Assembly (NCBI GenBank): GCA_049315825.1
Contig: JBMOJK010000024.1
Span: 1 to 9,596, forward strand
From: JBMOJK01 sp049315825
GTDB taxonomy: Bacteria; Patescibacteriota; Gracilibacteria; BD1-5; UBA2023
Direction: 5' to 3'
DNA: 9,596 nucleotides
The position numbers and the translations under genes were made by a program. Under the pieces are notes generated by a model, which ran no database searches, was not told the origin of the DNA, and saw only the letters and a program-made list of their open reading frames with translations. Shown piece after piece: positions 1-7,177 of the stretch (its first letter is position 1; each line of letters opens with the position of its first letter).

Positions 1-34
1 AAAGTGGCGGATTGTATCTAGATTCTGAGGTCTA

Positions 35-976
35 CTATACTGCATATGCAAGCACCTCTGATGATGTAGGCGGCTCCGTAGATAGTACAATTTGTGGAGA
101 AGGTGCATGAACCGGTTTTGCTCCAGCTCGTGCAACTCGCATAAAATGACGTACTCAGTTCGTGAAATTTTCCTTGTATACCCTGACTGGATCGTGGTAC
201 ACAACAAGATCACTATTGTAGTTTTTGCCAATATTTACGAGATTCCCATACCAGCTTGGATCACCATTTGATCCAAGTGATACACCCCGACTTATCCCCT
301 CGGACATTCTATGGATAACACCATCCTTATCCAATTCAGTTACACCTGGAATATCGAGATATTTATCTGGGATCGCTCGGGAGAACTGATTGAGCATTTC
401 AAAAAGATTGGGGAAACTTCTGTGTTCCTCCATGAGACCGATAGATGAGAGGATGAGCATATTTTCTGGCGTATAGCCGAGTATCTTATCAACTCGCTTA
501 CTCACTTCAGCAAAACCTATGCGACTATAGTGATAATACAGATCACGATCGAAGATCTTCTTGAGTGAATCAATGTATCATTCTTCAAACCCAACAATTT
601 TATTGTTTGTATCAGTACAGAGCACAAGAAATGAGTCCACACTACGCAGTACGCGCTCTTTCACCATTTCAACATTCTCCGGACCGTAGATCATACGTGT
701 TTCATGACCACATCCGTGACAGAGAATTTCCTTCATATCGATCTCTCGCATAATTTCAGCAACTGTTTTCTGAAAGATATCTTTTGGCAGACCAGAAAAT
801 ACATCCTCCTTTGAATGCATTTTCCCGCAGCTTGTACACTGTGCGAGCTCCCCCAGTCAGGCTTCCGAAGCCCACATATCTTGACTCACTTCCGAGATGC
901 GTACAAAGTCTTTATGACCGAGATCCTGAGGTCGAACAGATTCAATCGTCAGTGCGTTATTTGCAGTATTGCTCAT
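35..976 (-). CDS. zinc-ribbon protein of unknown function, possibly with a GNAT-like core (3 in-frame UGA)
   Basis: A 313-residue protein, complete only if UGA is read as glycine at codons 40 (857-859), 133 (578-580) and 274 (155-157). It starts at ATG 974-976 (MSNTANNALT) and ends at TAG 35-37. Two cysteine pairs, C47-x2-C50 and C86-x2-C89, with nearby H54 and H91, look like a split zinc ribbon. Residues about 114-200 alternate hydrophobic strands and helices; the stretches IVGFEEGYIDSL and ENMLILSSIGLMEEHRS loosely recall strand 4 and the acetyl-CoA loop of GNAT acetyltransferases. That resemblance is weak and is my inference. The C-terminal 40 residues are basic, then Pro/Ser-rich, and look disordered. 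No signal peptide, so probably cytoplasmic. No neighbour on the same strand lies within the window. The gene call is firm because the same frame continues across all three UGA codons; the function is unknown. Confidence 0.82.
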
Positions 977-1076
977 AAACAAAATGTAAGTGATAAGGCA
1001 CGCTCTTTGTACACCTCAAGAGTTACATTTTTGTTACAAAGCTGATCCCATAGGGCTTTTCGCCTGTACAAATTTC

Positions 1077-1113
1077 AAAAAATCCATCAAATTTAGAAAC
1101 TCGATGGATTTTT
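1077..1113. terminator. A/T-flanked hairpin, probable bidirectional terminator
   Basis: AAAAATCCATC (1078-1088) pairs perfectly with GATGGATTTTT (1103-1113) around a 14-base loop, giving an 11-bp stem with an A-run on one side and a T-run on the other. This would work as an intrinsic terminator in either direction. The only annotated gene nearby (35-976, minus) starts to its left and reads away, so the hairpin more likely ends a transcript arriving from the right on the minus strand, which would be whatever occupies 1180-1722. Confidence 0.5.
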
Positions 1114-1179
1114 CGTGAATATGTTGCCGTGTAGGGTGGCGCGTAAATTGGTATTGGTGTCTAAAAATATGCTGGATCT

Positions 1180-1722
1180 TTATAGGGTGTAATTCGAATA
1201 AATGAGACGGCGAGCTGTGGAAAAAATGCTTCGATTTTTTCGGCTACGTTGAGATCTCAGATACAGCGAGCTACTTGATATCAACGTTTTGCAGCGGGGA
1301 GAAACCGTTCGCTTCGACTCGTTATCCAGTTCCAATCACAGTTCTGGAGGAGTCAAGGCTGCGGTGTATATCCTGCCCGACTGATAAGATCCAATACGTT
1401 GTATACTTCGTGGTTTCAAAGTGAAAACCAATTTTGGACGTGCTTCTCGAGAATTCTATGAACCTCGAGTGTAATCCGTTGTCGTGTCTGAATCGAAAGA
1501 ATAGTACTTAATGATTCAATCTTCTGCACCGTACGTTTCACTCAGTATGCTCCGAGACTCAGGTCTCAAAGACGCATAAAGAGCACTTTCAGGTGGTTGT
1601 AGCGAGATGCATGCATTTCGCCGATTTCTTTTTGTATGTTGGTGAGCAATATTTCTACGCTCCCTATTTTTGAGTACGTCATAAGCGCTATATGTGATGT
1701 ACGGCAAAAGCATACTACACAA
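1180..1722 (-). pseudogene. doubtful minus-strand reading frame interrupted by one TAG
   Basis: On the minus strand one frame is open from about 1775 to TAA 1180-1182, apart from a single TAG at 1456-1458, if UGA codons (for example 1516-1518) are read as Gly. Possible starts are TTG at 1722 or ATG at 1713. The first part begins with a hydrophobic stretch (KKIFTILCSMLLPYITYSAY) followed by a basic segment, like a signal or membrane anchor. The second part, after the TAG, is Ser/Arg-rich. A terminator-like hairpin lies about 65 bases beyond the TAA on the same strand. Against it: codon choice differs from the confirmed genes, no family is recognisable, and an open stretch of this size can arise by chance when only two stop codons operate. 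It could be a decayed small exported-protein gene or simply non-coding DNA. Confidence 0.18.
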
Positions 1723-1921
1723 AATAGTGAATATTTTCTTAATATTGGAGTGTGATTTTCAAAAAAGTTTATTTTCTCAGAAATACCACGTCTAAATGAC
1801 GATCTTTTGAGTAGGAAAAATCGATATTTTGACTATACTCTGTACAACAAAGTTTCACTACGAAGTTCGCAAGGGTGTAATATCCGCATTCAATACCACT
1901 GCTTGCTGCCAAAGTTCGCCG

Positions 1922-1960
1922 AAATCCGGTACTGGTCTCTTCCGTATCGGATTTTGTTTT
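1922..1960 (+). promoter_or_regulatory. hairpin with T-rich tail in the helicase leader, possible attenuator
   Basis: AAATCCG (1922-1928) can pair with CGGATTT (1948-1954), and a T-rich tail follows (to about 1960), ending roughly 28 bases before the helicase start codon. The arrangement resembles a weak intrinsic terminator placed in a 5' leader, as would be expected of an attenuator. The stem is only 7 bp with a 19-base loop, so it may be incidental. A TATACT hexamer at 1834-1839 would be a reasonable -10 box for a leader of about 145 bases, but no well-spaced -35 accompanies it. Confidence 0.25.
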
Positions 1961-1988
1961 TCAGACGTATTCTCTACTCCCCCATCTT

Positions 1989-3458
1989 TTGACTGTAAAA
2001 TTTCAGGACCTCAACCTTATCGAGCCAATTCTTAAGGCGCTCAATACCGAAGGCTACGAAGTTCCAACTCCTATCCAGGAACGTGCGATCCCTATCATCC
2101 TCGAAGGTCAAGACCTTCTCGGATGTGCCCAAACCGGAACTGGTAAGACTGCCGCATTTGCGATCCCCACACTCCAGCTCCTCGCGAACCGCAAGCGGCC
2201 AGAGGAACGAATCCGACCGATCCGATGTCTCGTACTCACCCCAACTCGTGAACTCGCGGTCCAGATCGGTGAGAGCTTCAGTGCCTACGGACGCAATACT
2301 GGACTCCGCCACACAGTGGTATTCGGTGGCGTTGGTCAGGGTGCTCAAACAGAACGACTTGGAAAGGGTGTTGATATCCTCATCGCGACCCCAGGTCGAC
2401 TCCTCGATCTCATGGGTCAGGGATACATCAAACTTCAGAATCTCGAGATATTCATCCTCGACGAAGCAGACCGTATGCTCGACATGGGATTCATCAACGA
2501 CGTAAAAAAGATCGTCGGGAAAATCCCTACCAAGCGTCAAACGCTTTTCTTCTCGGCAACGATGCCACACGAGATCAAGAAGCTCGCAAACACACTCCTC
2601 ACAGATCCAAAGCTCGTAGAAGTAACACCCGTCTCATCTACCGCTGAGAAGATCGAACAATTCGTGTATTTTGTATCAAAACCAGACAAGCGCATCCTCC
2701 TTCCTGAACTCATCAAGGAAAAGGGATCGAAGGCAACCCTCGTCTTCACGCAGACCAAGCACGCAGCAGACAATGTAGTCAAAGATCTCGCTCACGCTGG
2801 AATCTCAGCACTCGCCATTCACGGAAACAAATCTCAGAATGCTCGTCAGCGTGCGCTGAATGGATTCAAGAATGGTGAAATCACCGTCCTCGTAGCAACT
2901 GATATCGCAGCGCGTGGTATCGACGTTGATGGTCTCTCACTCGTAATCAACTACAATCTCCCGAACGAATCTGAAACCTACGTTCACCGCATCGGTCGAA
3001 CGGGTCGAGCCGGAGCAAGTGGGCAGTCGATTAGTTTTTGTGACTCAGAAGAGCGAGGGTATCTTCGAGATATCGAGAAGCTCATCGCCAAGAAGATCAC
3101 GGTGGTTACTGATCATAAATACGTCGATAATTCCCCTGAGCAAAAGCCAACTCCTCCAGGACGACGCGGACGATCATTTCCTCCTCGTGACAAGGCACAA
3201 GCTCCAGCGAAGCCACCACGACGAAGTTATGGTGAACCACGAAGTAGTGGTGGTGGAGGCTACGCGGGGCACAGCAGCAAACCAGCAAGTAAGCCCCAGC
3301 ACGGAAAGCCAGATCATCGCGATGGAGCACACGCTCCAGGTGGACGACCAAGTGCACCGCGACCATCTTCGGGTGGCGGACGACCTTCAGGAAAGCCAAG
3401 CCGCGGTGGATACCAGAGTGGTGGTCAGAGTGGAGGACGAGGTGGACGTGGACGATAA
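1989..3458 (+). CDS. rhlE: DEAD-box ATP-dependent RNA helicase, RhlE type, with Gly/Arg-rich tail
   Basis: A 489-residue protein that unwinds or remodels RNA duplexes using ATP; RhlE-type enzymes act in ribosome assembly and RNA turnover, often in the cold. All core motifs are present in order: Q motif around GYEVPTPIQ (22-30), motif I AQTGTGKT (47-54), Ia PTRELA (85-90), Ib TPGR (134-137), II DEAD (158-161), III SAT (189-191), IV LVFTQ (251-255), V TDIAARGID (304-312), VI HRIGRTGRAG (333-342). Residues about 384-489 form a low-complexity tail rich in Gly, Arg, Ser and Pro ending GGRGGRGR, probably an unstructured RNA-binding extension. I place the start at TTG 1989 because no ATG or GTG lies upstream in frame after the TAA at 1878, and this start gives the N-terminus expected for the family. 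There is no Shine-Dalgarno. Despite dozens of glycines the gene contains no UGA codon. Confidence 0.95.
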   Translation: MTVKFQDLNLIEPILKALNTEGYEVPTPIQERAIPIILEGQDLLGCAQTGTGKTAAFAIPTLQLLANRKRPEERIRPIRCLVLTPTRELAVQIGESFSAYGRNTGLRHTVVFGGVGQGAQTERLGKGVDILIATPGRLLDLMGQGYIKLQNLEIFILDEADRMLDMGFINDVKKIVGKIPTKRQTLFFSATMPHEIKKLANTLLTDPKLVEVTPVSSTAEKIEQFVYFVSKPDKRILLPELIKEKGSKATLVFTQTKHAADNVVKDLAHAGISALAIHGNKSQNARQRALNGFKNGEITVLVATDIAARGIDVDGLSLVINYNLPNESETYVHRIGRTGRAGASGQSISFCDSEERGYLRDIEKLIAKKITVVTDHKYVDNSPEQKPTPPGRRGRSFPPRDKAQAPAKPPRRSYGEPRSSGGGGYAGHSSKPASKPQHGKPDHRDGAHAPGGRPSAPRPSSGGGRPSGKPSRGGYQSGGQSGGRGGRGR

Positions 3459-3461
3459 AAC

Positions 3462-3490
3462 AAAACGCTCGCCTTTGGCGAGCGTTTTTT
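3462..3490. terminator. strong bidirectional intrinsic terminator between helicase and YgjP-like gene
   Basis: AAAACGCTCGCC (3462-3473) and GGCGAGCGTTTT (3477-3488) form a perfect 12-bp stem closed by a TTT loop, followed by further T residues. It sits four bases after the helicase stop codon and serves both convergent genes. The minus-strand gene's TAA stop (3489-3491) borrows two bases of the T-run, so the two units are packed with no spare sequence. Confidence 0.92.
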
Positions 3491-4208
3491 AACAGTCCTT
3501 CTCAGCTGTGAAGCCATTGAGCTTGTGCTTTGTTGCTTTCCAGTCCGGTAAATACTTCGTCATCAGTGCGTGGAATCTCGCATTGTGGCTTGCTTCGAGC
3601 AGATGAACCATCTCATGGACTACAACGTATTCGAGACAGTCGGGAGATTTTTTCATGAGCTCGAGATTGAGGAGGATTTTCTTCGAGCGAGTGTTGCACG
3701 TTCCCCAACGGGTTTTCATCTGACGAGTCGCATACGAACTCACTCTAACTGCTAATACTGATTCCCATTGATGCACAAGGAGTGCGATTCTTTTTTCAAG
3801 TTCCTGTTTATACCAGAGTGACAGTAGCTTTTGTCGGTAAGATTTCGTAGCAAACTGCGGATGGACAAGTACTATCATGTCATTCTTCAAAAATACCACC
3901 CCTGAACGTCATGTGCCCAATTCACACTCCAGCGTATATTCTCGTCATTCAAATAAATACATCTCTCCAGTCTCATATTCGAGTGGTTTCTCGGTAGTTG
4001 GTACGATCTGTGATGTATGCTTTCTCATCCAATCCAGCCGCGAAACAATAAAACTGCGTATCGTCATATCAAACGTGCGCAGTGGAGCAGAAAGTCGTAT
4101 CTCACCCGTGCTCGGTCGTATAGAGAGGCGGAGGGATTTAATCGACTTACGCGTGACCTGAATAGTAAACTCTTCAACAATGAACTGCGAAGAAGATGAA
4201 AAAAGCAT
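3489..4208 (-). CDS. YgjP/DUF45-like zinc metallopeptidase-fold hydrolase (2 in-frame UGA)
   Basis: A 239-residue protein obtained by reading UGA as Gly at codons 88 (3945-3947) and 100 (3909-3911); the standard code would split it in two. The C-terminal half is diagnostic of the YgjP-like (DUF45/WLM-related) family: RWGTC (167-171), then the zinc site HEMVH (198-202, HExxH) and a third ligand candidate H208 before RF (211-212). The N-terminal half carries the usual strand-rich region with basic segments (RKSIKSLRLSIRP). Family members are metal-dependent hydrolases; E. coli YgjP has been reported as a UTP pyrophosphatase, but the substrate here is unknown. The protein is near normal family length. 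The ATG follows the TAG of the upstream gene after two bases, so the two are surely co-transcribed. No signal peptide; cytoplasmic. Confidence 0.9.
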
Positions 4209-4210
4209 GA

Positions 4211-4594
4211 CTATGCTTCATCACCGTATACGAGCTCCCAGCAAGCCGTAATATCGAAGTGAAATTGAATTTCTGACTTCGCACCTGGACCAATATCCGC
4301 CTCCTGTTCGAGCGTGTATGCAAGCACATCGAATTGTTTTTCTCCATCACTATATGAACTCTGCCAGCTTTGTATGTGATTTGGAAGCTTTGCAGTAGTA
4401 AGTACTGCCTCGCAGATCGCCTGTTCAGATTCATCATATGCCTCGTGCGCCGCGAGAACAATAGGATCTGCCTCTGTGCCGATTCCTCCAAGGATAGGCA
4501 TTTTCGCTTCGATGAGAGAAGCGATGACTGGTGCTGTTACTGGGAATTTCATAGGAAAAAATAAGTTATCCGTATCGTATGTCTTTCTTTTCAT
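4211..4594 (-). CDS. small acidic protein of unknown function
   Basis: A 127-residue protein starting at ATG 4592-4594 (MKRKTYDTDNLFF) and ending at TAG 4211-4213. I do not recognise a family. It is acidic overall, with no signal peptide, membrane segment or cysteine motif; the middle (DPIVLAAHEAYDESEQAICE) is predicted helical by eye and the C-terminal third (SEIQFHFDITACWELVYG) alternates like beta strands. An in-frame TAA shortly upstream fixes this as the first available start. It is the first gene of a two-gene unit with the YgjP-like hydrolase, separated by only two bases, which suggests a linked role or at least coupled translation. No UGA codon in frame. The start context is TTCACTC-ATG, without a Shine-Dalgarno. 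Confidence 0.75.
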   Translation of the reverse strand: MKRKTYDTDNLFFPMKFPVTAPVIASLIEAKMPILGGIGTEADPIVLAAHEAYDESEQAICEAVLTTAKLPNHIQSWQSSYSDGEKQFDVLAYTLEQEADIGPGAKSEIQFHFDITACWELVYGDEA

Positions 4595-4817
4595 GAGTGA
4601 AATTTAATTACGTCTTTTGCGTGCAAGGATGGTAGGAATTTTTTCAAAAGCAGGCTCTTTTTGGATTGAAAAAACATCAAAAAAAGCTAAGATAAAGATC
4701 TTCTGTTCTCCCTTCATTTTCAGGCTCAACAGAGATGGTTTACGCCTATTTGAGATATCCTAAATTCACCCAACTGCCACAGAACATATTTAGAAATTAT
4801 TTAATATCACCCACTCC

Positions 4818-5108
4818 ATGCCAGAACTCGATGCCCAATCCGCACCTGAGAAAATAGACAATCGAAAGCTTTCATTTGCCCTGAAGGCGAGTGGCATACA
4901 CCTAGCAGTAGTCAATCATTTCCTAACAGCCGTTGATAAACGTGCAATTACAGAATTTGTCCTGACTGATAGAACCAATTCTGTGTACTCACTTACACAA
5001 GATATTAAATCAAAAATACAAAATCTCGTCCTTGAAGCGAGAAAGCGCGACAAAAACACTTCAAATTCTTTGAAAAAAAATCAAGCTTCGGATACGCTCA
5101 AGATATAA
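4818..5108 (+). CDS. small protein of unknown function
   Basis: A 96-residue protein from ATG 4818 (MPELDAQSAPEK) to TAA 5106-5108. No family recognised. The body (about 17-75) looks helical with alternating hydrophobic positions, and the C-terminal 25 residues are Lys/Ser/Asn-rich and probably disordered. No signal peptide, membrane segment or UGA codon. It is followed after 14 bases by another small gene on the same strand, so they probably form one transcript. A possible promoter lies far upstream (TTGAAA 4666-4671, 16-base spacer, TAAGAT 4688-4693), which would give a leader of about 120 bases; that assignment is weak. The start context CCACTCC-ATG matches the other genes in the window and supports the call. 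Confidence 0.65.
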   Translation: MPELDAQSAPEKIDNRKLSFALKASGIHLAVVNHFLTAVDKRAITEFVLTDRTNSVYSLTQDIKSKIQNLVLEARKRDKNTSNSLKKNQASDTLKI

Positions 5109-5122
5109 TCACCAAATGAATC

Positions 5123-5539
5123 ATGCGCAACATAGTATCACGCGAAGAAAAGGTCTCATCAGGCTTTAAGTCTCGTATTATAGTGATCATTGCATCGATC
5201 TGAATCACTCAAGCTGAGGATACAATCGATCTCACTCACATGACCTGCCGTATTCTCGATAATCTGTATCATGGAACATTTAACGAGAAAGATGCATATA
5301 TCTTACAGCTCCACCCGGCCATCGTAAATCATCCTGATTTTCAAGCTATTTTAGTAGAGATACTCAGTCTCAGATCAGGCCACGAAATCACACACCCTAG
5401 AAACGACGGATCACTTGAAGATTTTAATATTATACAAAGGCATCCGGAGATTTTTCAAGTCCAAACTCGCATACTCGAGAATCCTGTCATCCAAGACTGT
5501 CTCGGTATCCCCAATACGATTCCCGAAGACACAAATTAG
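5123..5539 (+). CDS. small probably exported protein of unknown function (1 in-frame UGA)
   Basis: A 138-residue protein if UGA 5201-5203 (codon 27) is read as Gly; the frame then runs unbroken to TAG 5537-5539. The N-terminus MRNIVSREEKVSSGFKSR is followed by a hydrophobic run IIVIIASIGI (19-28) and TQAED, which fits a signal peptide with a possible cleavage after A31; the recoded codon lies inside the hydrophobic core. The mature part is unfamiliar: C42 and C124 or so could form a disulfide, and short segments such as LHPAIVNHPDF and IIQRHPEIFQ look like a repeated helical unit. A start at ATG 5240 is possible under the standard code but would discard the export signal. It is the last gene before the dnaA leader, in likely operon with the gene at 4818. 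Confidence 0.65.
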
Positions 5540-5628
5540 CCTTCAAAAAAGCGAAGATTCCGAACTTCAAAATCTGAGTTGCAAAATGTTAAAAACTTCC
5601 CAGACTTTCTTTTTACCTTAAGCGATCT

Positions 5629-5675
5629 TTCCCCATTGGGAAGCATCTCCCATAGATGTATAAAAAAGTTATACA
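5629..5675 (+). repeat. mutually exclusive hairpins and a 7-bp inverted repeat upstream of dnaA
   Basis: Three dyads are stacked here. TTCCC (5629-5633) pairs with GGGAA (5638-5642); the overlapping TGGGA (5637-5641) can instead pair with TCCCA (5648-5652), so only one of these can form at a time. Then TGTATAA (5657-5663), spacer AAAAG, and TTATACA (5669-5675) make a perfect inverted repeat. The last resembles a repressor operator; TTATACAGA is also one or two changes from a DnaA box (TTATCCACA). All lie about 95-140 bases upstream of dnaA and upstream of the candidate promoter. The dyads are directly seen; function is inference. Confidence 0.45.
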
Positions 5676-5703
5676 GAAATTCTGGTCAAGCATGTTTTAA
5701 TTT

Positions 5704-5733
5704 TTGACTTCACTTTGTAAACGAATACATATT
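5704..5733 (+). promoter_or_regulatory. candidate sigma-70-type promoter for dnaA
   Basis: TTGACT (5704-5709, five of six bases of the -35 consensus) is followed after 18 bases by CATATT (5728-5733, four of six for -10). Transcription would begin near 5740, leaving a short leader of about 30 bases before the dnaA ATG. The same TTTTGACT sequence recurs at 1827-1834 upstream of the helicase. A TTG start at 5704 in the dnaA frame is open but less likely than the ATG at 5770. Confidence 0.4.
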
Positions 5734-5769
5734 ACACAACATTTTAGACACCCCATCTCCTTCACGTAC

Positions 5770-7167
5770 ATGGAACTTCAGACGCTTCGCGAAATCGTTC
5801 GACACATTGCTTCAAAAGTACGTAAGCAGGATTTTCTGACTTACTTTAAGAAGCTCTCGTTCATCGAACAAAAAGACGGAATCCTCGTTCTCGGTGTAGT
5901 ATCCGCATTCATGCGGGATAATCTCCATAAATTTGATACTGAAATCCTCGAAGCTGCCAAGGCAAATTTCCCAGAAATCACTGCAGTAGAATTCCTCGTT
6001 GATCAGAATATCGAAAATCCTTCGAATACGCTCGTTGTAGACTGTGTAAAAGAATACAAAGGACTCACAACGAAGACAAAGGAAGAAGTTGCAGTAGAAG
6101 CAGGAGTAGATGGAATCAATGCTCGCCTCATCAACGACAAATACCGACTCGCCAACTTCATCGTCGGTCCATCAAACCAGCTTCCATACGCAGCCTGTGA
6201 AGCGGTTTCTCGCAAGCCAGGTTCTGCCTACAACCCACTCTATATCTACGGACAGGTTGGACTCGGGAAGACTCACCTCCTCCAGGCAACCGGTAACGCG
6301 ATCAAAGGTCGATTCAAGGACAAGAAGGTAGTCTATACGACTGCGGATCGCTTCATCACGGACTACGTTGACTCTGTGAAGAAACGCACGACTGACAAGA
6401 TGCGTGAGAAGTATCGTGGGATCGATGTACTCATCATCGACGATATTCAGTTCCTCGCCAAGAAAGAACGTACGCAGGACGAGCTCTACAACATCTTCAA
6501 TGTTATGTACGAGTCAGGAAAGCAGATCATCCTCTCTGGAGACCGTGCACCACGTGAACTCGAAGAAATCGAACCACGCCTCAAGAGTCGTTTCGAATGG
6601 GGAATCATCGTCGATGTAGGAGCTCCAGACTTCGAAACTCGACTCGCTATCCTCCAGGAAAAAGCCCGCGCTCGAGAATTCATCCTTCCACAGGAAGTAG
6701 CAGAATTCATCGCCTACAACGCAGTTTCCAATGTGCGTGAACTCGAAGGAATCCTCAACCAGATCATCGCTGAATACGAACTCCACAACACTCCACCAAC
6801 GATCGAGAATGTCGGAGCCCGCATGAACCGTCTCGGTGTAACGGATACTCTCGTATCTCACAAGAACAAAAAGGTTGCCACAAAAAGCTACGACGAACTC
6901 GTAGAAGCCGTGAGCTCACACTTCGGTATCGAGAAGAAAGCTATCCTCGGTGATGATCGACGCAAGGAACACATGATCCCTCGTCAGGTTGCGATGTATC
7001 TCCTCAAGAACAAGCTCCACTTCACCTACGAACGCATTGGGAACATCTTCTCTGGTCGGAATCACTCAGCCGTTCTCTACTCTTGCCGCAAACTCGAGTC
7101 CATCCTCAAGAAGGATCAGAATCTCTTCTACGAAGTGAACGTGATCCGCGACAAACTCGGACTCTAA
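5770..7167 (+). CDS. dnaA: chromosomal replication initiator protein DnaA
   Basis: A 465-residue AAA+ initiator that binds DnaA boxes and opens the origin. Domain I is at about 1-90; domain II is short; the AAA+ domain III carries Walker A GQVGLGKT (161-168), Walker B LIIDD (221-225), the LKSRF segment (271-275) and sensor 2 NVRELEG (321-327). Domain IV (about 370-465) has the DNA-binding signature: DDRRKEHMIPRQVAMYL (395-411) and GRNHSAV (429-435). The latter has Asn where the common form is GRDH, a mild deviation at a base-reading loop. The ATG at 5770 gives a normal N-terminus; an in-frame TTG at 5704 would add 22 unlikely residues. There is no UGA codon. dnaN does not follow: the next genes, 10 and then 3 bases apart, are a CYTH protein and rsmI, indicating one operon. 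Confidence 0.97.
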   Translation: MELQTLREIVRHIASKVRKQDFLTYFKKLSFIEQKDGILVLGVVSAFMRDNLHKFDTEILEAAKANFPEITAVEFLVDQNIENPSNTLVVDCVKEYKGLTTKTKEEVAVEAGVDGINARLINDKYRLANFIVGPSNQLPYAACEAVSRKPGSAYNPLYIYGQVGLGKTHLLQATGNAIKGRFKDKKVVYTTADRFITDYVDSVKKRTTDKMREKYRGIDVLIIDDIQFLAKKERTQDELYNIFNVMYESGKQIILSGDRAPRELEEIEPRLKSRFEWGIIVDVGAPDFETRLAILQEKARAREFILPQEVAEFIAYNAVSNVRELEGILNQIIAEYELHNTPPTIENVGARMNRLGVTDTLVSHKNKKVATKSYDELVEAVSSHFGIEKKAILGDDRRKEHMIPRQVAMYLLKNKLHFTYERIGNIFSGRNHSAVLYSCRKLESILKKDQNLFYEVNVIRDKLGL

Positions 7168-7177
7168 TCCACGACTC

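Larger units (their letters stand above)
977..1988. other. gene-poor interval between the zinc-ribbon gene and the helicase
   Basis: About 1 kb without a convincing gene, even with UGA treated as a sense codon. It holds a hairpin terminator at 1077-1113 and a doubtful, possibly broken minus-strand frame at 1180-1722, listed separately. A short interrupted palindrome GAGAC-tcag-GTCTC lies at 1554-1567, and a self-complementary ATGCATGCAT sits near 1608. The last 150 bases are probably the 5' leader of the helicase gene. I found no tRNA T-arm, no RNase P P4 core and no tmRNA-like ends on either strand. Codon-like structure typical of the flanking genes (frequent CTC, ATC, GAA) is missing here. 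Confidence 0.6.

Noticed and set aside
1300..1322. TTCGACTC on the plus strand as a tRNA or tmRNA T-loop
   Set aside because: The flanking bases do not form a T-stem and no acceptor or anticodon arm can be drawn.
1202..1387. Plus-strand 62-residue frame starting MRRRAVEKML with one UGA
   Set aside because: Short, no family, no start context like the others, and it is opposite another doubtful frame; not distinguishable from chance.
1797..2035. Plus-strand frame ATG 1797 to TAA 2035 with a UGA read as Gly
   Set aside because: It overlaps the helicase start out of frame, has no recognisable content, and its codon use is unlike the confirmed genes.
1974..2570. Minus-strand 198-residue frame opposite the helicase
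   Set aside because: Antisense shadow of a gene whose motifs are unmistakable on the other strand.
3019..3492. Long alternative plus-strand frame over the helicase tail
   Set aside because: An out-of-frame shadow of the Gly/Arg-rich repetitive tail; low-complexity codons keep it open.
5540..5769. Replication origin next to dnaA
   Set aside because: No cluster of TTATCCACA-like boxes and no clear AT-rich unwinding repeats; only one degenerate box-like site.
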